Below are positions 10,498 to 17,215 of a stretch of 24,880 nucleotides of DNA, piece after piece (position 1 is the first letter of the stretch; each line of letters starts with the position of its first letter). The notes beneath the pieces were generated by a model. That model was not told the origin of the DNA. It saw only the letters and a list, made by a program, of their open reading frames with translations, and made no database searches. The position numbers and the translations under genes are program-made. This DNA comes from Priapulus caudatus (Eukaryota > Priapulida > Priapulimorpha > Priapulimorphida > Priapulidae): the NCBI RefSeq assembly GCF_000485595.1, contig NW_014577499.1, positions 107,531 to 132,410 of the forward strand, in the 5' to 3' direction.

Positions 10498-10535
10498 CCT
10501 GATATTATAATACTACATTACATACTATCAGGAGT
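10495..10535. repeat. 10-bp inverted repeat ACTCCTGATA / TATCAGGAGT
   Basis: Arms at 10495-10504 and 10526-10535 are exact reverse complements around a 21-base AT-rich loop. The ACTCCTGAT core is also the outer end of the foldback element at 11932-12001, 1.4 kb away, which hints at a shared repeat family. Confidence 0.75.
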
Positions 10536-10631
10536 GAATAATAAAACGTGATTGTGAAACGTGTGCTACGCGTGCTTGTGATTCCGTGCTAGTTGTGAAA
10601 TCAGAGCTTTGGGGGACGAATGGTGACAAAC

Positions 10632-10770
10632 CTGCACGTGATCACGTGGGTCGTTGCTGTGAAGCCATGCTCACATGTTACTGCGGCGGTGCTGCCCTCT
10701 GTGTGCACGTTGTTCGCTGATGAGACTGATCCGTGTTCAATAACGGCTGGTATGGAACATGTCGCTGAAG
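10632..10770 (-). CDS. SVEP1: CCP domain, first two-thirds (most upstream exon seen)
   Basis: The exon encodes the sequence from ATCSIPAVIEHGSV to HVITC, holding cysteines 1-3 of a CCP domain. The donor is CAG|GTTTGT, with the intron starting at 10631. Joined to the exon at 10105 it gives TC-R-LGTWEPADFAC, which restores the fourth cysteine and the conserved Trp, so the splice (phase 2) is strongly supported. A phase 2 intron inside a CCP domain is also known in other complement-regulator genes. The acceptor is TTTCTAG before 10770. A second in-frame AG six bases on (exon start 10764) is also possible. The phase 1 start implies a further exon upstream, which I could not find in this window. 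Confidence 0.85.
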
Positions 10771-11931
10771 CTAGAAATGCACATAGACGTTCAACGTGCA
10801 TAGAGCGCCACCTGGTGGTACGACACTACTCGCAGCGGAATTGCGTGATAGTGATTCTACCGTGCGCAGTTACTTTAAGAAGTGCAGTTCTATGAAACGC
10901 AGACAATAAAACTAAAACATGATTCAAGATGCGCTGAAACTCAGTGGAATTTATCTGCTCTGCGCATCCTTCAAATGAAGCACTTGTACATCGATTTTGA
11001 AGTGACGTCACCTGTGAGAAGGTTCTTCGCTTGCAGTAAGCATAGCAACAGCAGGCTAACGTGCGCGTCACGTGTCCATGGAAACCACCGATGTGCGAAT
11101 GTGCGTTCTCCCATTTTGCGGTTTATCTGGGAATTTATCAAATTAACCTACATCGACGAGTAATGAATACGTATGATAACATAATACTATGATAATACGG
11201 AGGAATAAAAATGAAATAATGAATGAAATAAACTCGCAAGATTGCACGTCACGATATCTATTAAGCCCAGCCGTAAAGTTACGTATATATAGTAAACCTC
11301 TAGAACTTCCACCAAAATCTGGAAGAGGTTCACAGATTCCGACGTATATATATTCGTAGCTGTAAAAAAGTAGTTATATAAAAGAACGTAACGAGAGATG
11401 GTAACGTTAGTACGAAGGGAATAACGACAGTCAAACGAAAAAAGACGAGGAAAAGACATAAAAACAAGAAAATAAAACGAAAAGTCGCGTTCATTGCCGG
11501 TGGATATTTGTTGCGAGACATATAACCACTAACTAGTAACGAGCGTCTATACTCGCCCATAAATGCTCACACGCGAAGAATAAATCAACATAGATTACGT
11601 TACAGTTTTACAGCCTACCGATACACATGCTGCGTCTCCTGCCCTGGTTTTACCGTTGCGCACATGGTGGACCGAGTATGTGGGGCAAAACTTTCTCTCG
11701 CGTGTTTCGCAGCATTCTCGCAGCGCTTGCTTCGCGTAACTAAGGGTTACCGCGCATACCTTAAACGTAAGAGCAACGTGACGCGCACAGACCGTAACTA
11801 ATACGTCAGCCACCGGCCGTGGATTACCCCCGCCGTCATGCGACAGACGAAACAACGATGACGCGGCAGTTGACGTGAAAACCGCGTGATCCAGAGACGC
11901 GCGAAAGAATAAATCCGCGTTATCATCTCAG
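10771..11931. other. Non-coding stretch upstream of the first visible CCP exon
   Basis: No CCP, EGF or other recognisable exon was found on the minus strand here, although the phase 1 acceptor at 10770 demands an upstream exon somewhere. A perfect TGACGTCA site lies at 11003-11010. The frame at 11330-11560 (minus) has a hydrophobic run but no good phase 1 donor. Confidence 0.5.
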
Positions 11932-12001
11932 CAGGAGTAAGATAATATAGGATCCTATATCCTAGGATCCTAATATAGGATCCTATATTATCTTACTCCT
12001 G
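11932..12001. mobile_element. 70-bp foldback (MITE-like) element with 7-bp target duplication
   Basis: Two exact 29-base inverted arms (11932-11960 and 11973-12001) begin CAGGAGTAAGAT and flank a 12-base centre CCTAGGATCCTA. GGATCC occurs once in each arm and once in the centre. The heptamer ATCTCAG directly abuts both sides (11925-11931 and 12002-12008), the pattern left by transposon insertion. No coding capacity. The superfamily is not clear from a 7-bp duplication. Confidence 0.75.
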
Positions 12002-12376
12002 ATCTCAGTAGATCAGTTTATCACGTCAGGTTGCGGCGACTACGACCACTCCCGTGCTACTCACGCGTACTCTCGTCATGTATGCGATATGCGCGGGTTG
12101 TTCACCTTGCTCCTGTCTATCAGCGCACCCCGTTATACCAGCAACTCACGTCTCCTCACCTTACCTTATATAGAGCCTGCTCACAACCGTACACAACCCG
12201 ACAACACAGGTATATATATATATGAGGCGGACAGCAGCGCACTAGTGCGAGGAGCAGAGCGTGGGCGATGCATGCTCACCGCTCATGGCTGTTTGTGACT
12301 GTTGTCGTAAAGACAGGAGGCGGAGGGAGAATGCCTCAGGTTCGACCAGATGCTAACGCTGAGAGGGTCTATATGT

Positions 12377-12466
12377 CCCCCGGGGTACTGCCGGAACGTA
12401 CCCTGGGTACGGTCCGGTATACCAGAACGTACCCTGGTATACTATCTAATATGCCGGACCGTACCT
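12377..12466. repeat. Cluster of nested inverted repeats with GTACC motifs
   Basis: GGTACGGTCCGG at 12406-12417 pairs with CCGGACCGTACC at 12454-12465. Inside it GTATACCAG (12417-12425) pairs with CTGGTATAC (12434-12442) around an eight-base loop. Overlapping on the left are the palindromes CCCCGGGG (12378-12385) and GTACCC-T-GGGTAC (12398-12410). The whole could extrude as a branched hairpin. Confidence 0.85.
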
Positions 12467-12509
12467 CGCCTACTCCACTAACGAGTCTAGGGAGTCGCCT
12501 ACGCCTACT

Positions 12510-12547
12510 CCCTAACCCTAACCCTAACCCTAACCCCAACCCTAACC
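12510..12547. repeat. Interstitial telomere-type repeat (CCCTAA)n
   Basis: About six tandem CCCTAA units, one with a T-to-C change (CCCCAA). TTAGGG is the telomere repeat of most animals except arthropods, and this argues mildly against an arthropod source. It is preceded by an inverted pair TAGGGAGT/ACTCCCTA at 12488-12495 and 12507-12514. Confidence 0.9.
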
Positions 12548-12685
12548 AGGAACAATTCAGTCGTTGTCCATGCAACAGTGACAGGCAGGTATATCACCAA
12601 CTATACAGGAAACCACCCGTTCATCGCCACCTGTGTCGCTGCGATAGAGTTCTCTCATAGCTATCTTTCTCTCGGTGTGTTTCGT

Positions 12686-12786
12686 TCTCTCTCTCTCTCT
12701 CTCCCCTTCTCTCTCATTTTCTCTCTCTCTCTCTCTCTCTCTCGCTCTCTGTCTCTTTCTCTCTCTTTCTCTCTCTCTCTCCCCCT

Positions 12787-12841
<55 letters not shown>

Positions 12842-12862
12842 TGTCTGTCTGTGTGTGTGTGT
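12686..12862. repeat. Compound (CT)n-(GT)n microsatellite
   Basis: About 100 bases of interrupted CT dinucleotides are followed by a pure GT run (12791-12840) and short GTCT and GT ends. All open frames across it are simple-repeat artefacts. Confidence 0.97.
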
Positions 12863-13071
12863 CGCCCTGTTTCACTCTCTTTCCCCCCACTCTCACTCAC
12901 TCGGGGAATTCTCGGATTATTCCCGCCCGTGACCTAACCACGCAGTTCTTAATGTTCTCTTCACGATGCAGTGACTCTATCGCAGATCACCTTCTCCTGA
13001 TCTTACCTGTGCTAGCTGGCAGCCACACCTCGCCCCTTTCTCCCCCCATTCCCACCACCTGCTCACACATG

Positions 13072-13126
13072 CCTCCTCCTCCTCCTCCTTCTTCTCCTCC
13101 TCTTCATCCTCATCCTCCTCCTCATG
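13072..13126. repeat. CCT/CTT trinucleotide microsatellite
   Basis: Tandem CCT triplets with CTT and CAT variants. On the reverse strand it reads as poly-Glu/Asp, which is a repeat effect and not evidence for a gene. Confidence 0.9.
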
Positions 13127-13700
13127 CTGGGGCGCGAGTGCAGCTGTGCTATCTCTCGCCATCTCCGCGCTTCAATGGTCGGATTTGTTGACGTGCGCGG
13201 CACCTAAGGAACACCCGCCGGCGCGAATGTTTTTGATGACGTCATGCGTGCAGACTACGAGCGGAAATGTATACGAACGTCTAGCGGGGGTCGGTGCGGG
13301 CGCGATTCTTGTTTTAGTCGTAAATTTGAAAAGATTTACTAACGTGTCGGGGAGGCCTGCCGACGTTGGAGACCGGCATGTGCGCGCGCATACTCGCCCC
13401 ACCTATACATCTACTCTGTCACCTGAAATGCGCGGGTGAAGCGTGCGTGGAGTCATACCTTCTAACGCCGTCTATAGCCTGGCCTGTGTGCGTGCATATA
13501 CGTGCACGCGCGTGTAGAGTTATTAGGTGTGTGGGAAGGGGTAGGAAGAAGGTGCGATCGCTATACAAACTGCGCGTGCACTCAGCTGTATTTGTGCAAG
13601 ACCCACACATCGATCACGCACTGACGCCTTACATAGACGCGCATTAACGGGGTCGTAATGAATAATACTCGTTCGCTTCACGTGTACGTCGGCAGCATTA
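13127..13700. other. CpG-rich stretch, possible promoter region
   Basis: The sequence has many CG dinucleotides (for example GCGCGAGT, GTGCGGGCGCG, GCACGCGCG), unlike the AT-rich surroundings. It holds a perfect ATGACGTCAT palindrome at 13236-13245, the CREB/ATF site. No coding exon was recognised. As it lies upstream of the CCP exons on the minus strand it could be a promoter for that gene, but nothing directly shows transcription. Confidence 0.3.
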
Positions 13701-13852
13701 TGTTACGCATACATTACAAACACGCCGGGGCGGGTTCGACTCGGTTAAAACTGGCAGCACTCTGACTGGATACGTGAGACAGAGGGAAGGCTGTGTGTGA
13801 TAAGTGTGGGTCAATTAGTGATGGAGTGATGGGGTGGGTGAGAGAGAAGTCG

Positions 13853-14020
13853 GTCCGTCCGCCCGTCCGTCCGTTCGTCCGTCCGCCCGTCCGTCCGTTC
13901 GTCCGTCCGTCCGTTCGTCTGTCCGCCCGTCCGTCTGTTCGTCCGTTCATCCGTCCGTCCGTCCGTTCGTCCATCCGTCCGTTCGTCCGTCCGTCCTTCT
14001 GTCCGTCTGTCTGTCTTCCT
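13853..14020. repeat. (GTCC)n satellite with a 24-bp higher-order unit
   Basis: Tetranucleotide GTCC array with GCCC, GTTC and GTCT variants. The first 48 bases are two exact copies of a 24-base unit (two GTCC, one GCCC, two GTCC, one GTTC). The array decays toward its right end. Open frames on both strands here (RP-rich and DGRT-rich) come from the repeat. Confidence 0.95.
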
Positions 14021-14887
14021 GGCATTTTTGTTATAGACTTGAACGTGAACGGGTTATCTATAAAGTTTAATATAGTTTTAATACTTGACTATTTAAGTTT
14101 ACTTGTACTTAATGTTACTTGTGGTACTTACATCACGAGTCTGCAGGTATCTCCAAAATTACACACCAAGTGTGCAATATTTCTTAGCTGTACAATACAA
14201 GCGCTATTACGTGATGCGCCTTTACACGTCAATAAACAATAATAAACATTCCGTGTTTATCTAGCGTTTTGCATTCACTAGAAATGATTCAAACAACTTT
14301 GACTTTAAGATAACCATCGCCGCGCCCTTGGATATTCGATACACAGGAGACGCTCCCATCTGAAGACCCATCAAGACGGCCGCTGCTAAAGGTACTGAGG
14401 CCGTCGCTACGTGTGTGTAGGTAGATTCGGTGAATGACACCTCTTAGAACGACGGATAAGTAGAATTCTATCCTAACACTCCCATGAATGGTATTAAACC
14501 CCCGCTGCTGCTATTGCGTTCTCAGAATTCGTCGAGGCGCTATTATCATCCGATTAAAATGCAAGACGTGCGCTTAGTTGGAACTGGGCTGCTTATATAT
14601 TGGTATTAACCAACATCAGATGGCGCTGCGATACCACTCGACCCTTCCTTGCCGCATATTTTATTAAACTTCGACTAGCATATTAGCAAGTAATACAGGG
14701 GATAATACAGCTTGTCGCGTACTGTAGCATATATTATACGCACGTAAAAATGATATAGATATCATCTAATTATAGACAAAAATCTATTATTGTGTCGGCA
14801 TATGATGTTTAGACAACGTTTTACGCTTGAATATTTGTTTAGTGGTTTCCGGTTAATTGCGGTGTTTTTACTGTTGCAAGGCCTCCA
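14021..14887. other. Non-coding stretch left of the hAT element
   Basis: AT-rich flanks around a more GC-rich core (about 14320-14550). No coding region, tRNA-like box pair or terminal inverted repeat was recognised. A copy of AGATGGCGCT lies near 14619-14628. Confidence 0.45.
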
Positions 14888-14895
14888 TCTATACA
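14888..14895. repeat. Left target-site duplication of the hAT element
   Basis: TCTATACA directly before the left terminal repeat; matched exactly at 15374-15381. Confidence 0.88.
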
Positions 14896-15373
14896 CAGTG
14901 GCGTAGTTAAGGGGGCCAAAGGGGGCCATGACCCCCCTGTTGATTCGAAAGTGAAAAAAAGAGTTGTTCTACTAAAAAGAGAATTGTCGTAGTCAGAATG
15001 AAGGCTGTACATCTACTCAAAAGTGCCTCAAATACCATCTCCTGCGATCTACATTTTCAAAATTTTCTGGCGGAGGACCCCCATACCCCACCTCTGTTTT
15101 TCACCCCCTCCTTGGAATCCTGGTTCTGCCACTGAACAGTTATATATCTTGGGAGCAGAGAACAACGAACAAAAATGTCGTCTTTTTTGCATGGCCCCCA
15201 AAACAAAGATTGCAGAGCTGACAGGTGGGGGAGCGTAACGTGTGGAGAGGGAGGCGAACGAACCATTAAAATATAGTGATCCACAAGTATTAAACCATAA
15301 AATAGTCATCCACTATTTTGCGCCGTTCGCTGTTTTTCTCCCTCCCCTTTCTAAAATCCTGGCTACGCCACTG
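14896..15373. mobile_element. hAT-type non-autonomous DNA transposon, complete ends
   Basis: The element begins CAGTGGCGTAG and ends CTACGCCACTG, an 11-base terminal inverted repeat of the type found in hAT elements. The 8-base target TCTATACA directly flanks both ends (14888-14895 and 15374-15381) without mismatch; 8 bp is the hAT target length. It is 478 bp and has no transposase frame, so it depends on another element. A second copy of the right end, CCTGGTTCTGCCACTG, lies inside at about 15119-15134, suggesting a composite or internally duplicated structure. Confidence 0.88.
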
Positions 15374-15381
15374 TCTATACA
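15374..15381. repeat. Right target-site duplication of the hAT element
   Basis: TCTATACA directly after the right terminal repeat; matches 14888-14895. Confidence 0.88.
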
Positions 15382-16055
15382 TTAATATATCAGTGCGCAG
15401 TGTCAGCGACATAACGTCTGTTCATTTTACGTTTATTTGGTTATTTATTTTACCACTATGGTATTATCTTTCTTTATTCTCCTTGCATTCCCTCAAGATC
15501 TTACTAGGCAGAATAATGCAGTTTGTCTTATTGCAAACCCTCGACAACGTCTTTTATTGATAAATTTATTTTAAAATCAAATACACTTTATAGCATATAA
15601 TAGCATACTAGTTATACCGATGTTGCCATATAATCGACAGACGTTCCCGTGCTATGGCATTACAACTTTATTCTATACAACAATTTTACACGTTCACAAG
15701 CTTGCACACTCAGCTGTTGCTTCTTATGGAGAAAAGTTTGCTGTCTTGTCATCAATCTTCCATCTCAGAGGAACGGCAAGAAACAGACCGTCTGGTCAGT
15801 TACCTCCCTTCTCAGGAGAAGGAGTCACTAGTTTGAATGTCTTGTCACCCATATCGCATCTCAGGAGACGTGCAGGATGGCGGCGGATCCACGAAAACAT
15901 GAACGTTACGTATATAGTTCGATACTGACCGCTCCTATCTCAGGTATCTCTTTTCCCTTCCGGACCTACAATGTCACTCATGCACGCGCGTGCCACCGCC
16001 GCACGGCGCCACCGTGTCCTATCCACGCGCGCATGCGCACGGCTGCTCCTCGCGG
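15382..16055. other. Probable 3' UTR and spacer of the LIM-only gene
   Basis: No coding sequence recognised. It directly follows the LMO stop codon on the minus strand and includes candidate AATAAA signals, so part of it is likely 3' untranslated region. The AT-rich end near 15550-15600 also has AATAAA copies at 15553-15558 and 15565-15570. Confidence 0.4.
15667..15672 (-). promoter_or_regulatory. Candidate polyadenylation signal for the LMO gene
   Basis: AATAAA on the minus strand about 385 bases after the LMO stop at 16056. Two further copies lie about 100 bases downstream. Which one is used cannot be told from sequence. Confidence 0.35.
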
Positions 16056-16263
16056 CTACAATGAATCAGGGCTTCCGTATCCACTCGACGCTGCGTCCTC
16101 GATGCCAGCGCCGCGGTGCGGCGGCGGGTAGCGTGCGGTAGGTTTGGCGTGAGTGGGTGCGTACGAACATACGGGTACGTTGGAGAACAGGACACACTCC
16201 TCGTAGTCGCACTCACACAATATCTGATTGTCACGCAGGTAGAAACGGTCACCGACACAAAAC
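16056..16263 (-). CDS. LMO: Last coding exon of a LIM-only (LMO1/3, Beadex-like) protein
   Basis: After the acceptor TTGTCCTTGTAG the exon reads FCVGDRFYLRDNQILCECDYEE, the second zinc-binding half of LIM domain 2 as in LMO1/LMO3 and fly Beadex (FCVGD, then ILC and DYEE). The Cys of ILC and the Asp of DYEE are the expected last zinc ligands. It starts in phase 2, so an Arg codon is completed across the intron (R-FCVGD). A tail of about 46 residues follows, ending SSGYGSPDSL and TAG at 16056-16058. LMO proteins are small nuclear adaptors that join LDB/Chip and bHLH factors. The exons for LIM1 and the first half of LIM2 were not found up to 24880, so they lie further upstream. The intact splice site, frame and stop argue against a pseudogene. 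The Cys after DYEE is unusual. Confidence 0.8.
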
Positions 16264-16340
16264 CTACAAGGACAACGGTGGGCACTATATAGATTGCATG
16301 CAATCACGGTACAGAATAGTGCATTATAGTGTATATACAG

Positions 16341-16350
16341 TATATGTATG

Positions 16351-16390
<40 letters not shown>
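16341..16390. repeat. (TATG)n-(TA)n microsatellite
   Basis: Short TATG units then a pure TA run to about 16388. It lies in the presumed last intron of the LMO gene. Confidence 0.95.
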
Positions 16391-16393
<3 letters not shown>

Positions 16394-17140
16394 CAGTAGC
16401 ATGTCACACACAGTACATACACTCTACATCCAAGCTTAGTCGTACTATACAGCCACGTTCTCATTATCTTCATGTACGTTTACTTCTCGTAACGATTAGT
16501 GCAAAATTATATATTTGTCCCTGCTGAATATCGTGCAGTGTTCGTTAATCTTGTATTGTGAGTACAGACCATGGCCCAAAGATGGCTAGGCGTGCTCTCT
16601 AAAGCTCACATGTGTAATAATTAAATATAGGATTAATTAAGTCCTAATAATATAAGAGGTATAATCCGTTCATTTAGTAGTCGCTGCTCATAATAATAAT
16701 ATTATAATAAAATGTAGAGCCGTCAATTATTCTAAATGCAGCAGCTTCGCGCATCTAATTTTAATACATTAATTAGTAGCTTATTAAGTATTTGCTAGTC
16801 TAGTAGGGGAAATTAGCGTTTGGATGCGCATTGTGAGCCTTTAAGCCTAATCTCCACCTCATTCAAAACCTATAGCTAGTCGGAAGCAATGTCATGCGAA
16901 TGTATGTATTTACTAAGGATCCTACCACAGTTATATGTTTGGGGAATATTTGGTAATGATGAGTATATACTGACAGACCGAATGACACCTTGGCACTTTT
17001 GTTGTACGCGTAGCTTTGCTTGTGAGCACTCGGCAATCATTGTAAATGTAGGTGACTTAGTTGGCATTACGCGCGAGAGCAACATATGATTCTCTACTTG
17101 CTATTTGCAGTACGTCTGGGATTGTAACTTATCTGTGATT
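16391..17140. other. AT-rich non-coding stretch
   Basis: Likely intron of the LMO gene because only its last exon is in the window. No exon, repeat family or mobile-element end was recognised. Confidence 0.45.
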
Positions 17141-17215
17141 GCAGCTTACCTGTACTTGCTACTTACTTGTGTTTACAGCTCACCTGCGCTTAATTGCTAC
17201 TTACCTGTGTTTACA
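17141..17215. repeat. Degenerate tandem repeat, about 38-bp period
   Basis: TTGCTACTTAC at 17156 recurs at 17194, followed in both by a near-identical TTGTGTTTACA or CTGTGTTTACA. CAGCTTACCTG and CAGCTCACCTG alternate with it. About two imperfect units. Confidence 0.65.

Larger units (their letters stand above)
10106..10631 (-). other. Phase 2 intron splitting a CCP domain
   Basis: Donor GTTTGT at 10631 and acceptor TTTCTAACAG ending at 10106. It is 526 bases and holds the TG-rich minisatellite and two inverted repeats listed separately. Confidence 0.85.
1218..10770 (-). other. SVEP1: 3' portion of a SVEP1/polydom-like gene (seven exons)
   Basis: Seven minus-strand exons join in one frame and give about 2,337 residues: 37 CCP/sushi domains followed by three EGF-like domains and a stop codon. 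The exons are 10632-10770, 4119-10105, 3560-3736, 3084-3266, 2585-2755, 1780-1971 and 1218-1384. All introns begin GT and end AG. The first visible intron is phase 2 and cuts a CCP domain; the other five are phase 1 and lie in the linkers between domains. SVEP1 (polydom) is a secreted matrix protein whose C-terminal half is a long CCP run closed by three EGF modules, which is what is seen here. The domain assignment is certain from the cysteine pattern. Orthology to SVEP1 is an inference because the VWA, ephrin-receptor-like and pentraxin parts are not in view. The alternative is a lineage-specific CCP-EGF protein. Confidence 0.65.

Noticed and set aside
11330-11560. Minus-strand frame with a hydrophobic run (MNATFRFIFLFLC) as a signal-peptide exon for the CCP gene
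   Set aside because: The sequence is AT/T-rich, which yields Phe and Leu by composition, and no phase 1 donor follows the hydrophobic part.
12661-12937. Ser/Leu-, Val/Cys- and Arg/Glu-rich frames
   Set aside because: They are translations of CT and GT microsatellites.
12977-13162. Acidic poly-Glu protein on the minus strand
   Set aside because: Product of the CCT/CTT triplet repeat.
13726-13745. GGTTCGACTC as a tRNA B box (also GGTTCGACC near 12342 and GTTCAAACTC near 24820)
   Set aside because: No A box at the proper distance and no cloverleaf could be drawn.
13714-14070. RPSVRP and DGRTNGR repeat proteins
   Set aside because: They arise from the GTCC array on both strands; no start context, splice sites or conserved flank.
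14619-14628. AGATGGCGCT near 14619, 18136 and GATGGCGCT near 22028 as a dispersed repeat
   Set aside because: The shared word is only nine or ten bases and flanks differ; not enough to claim a family.
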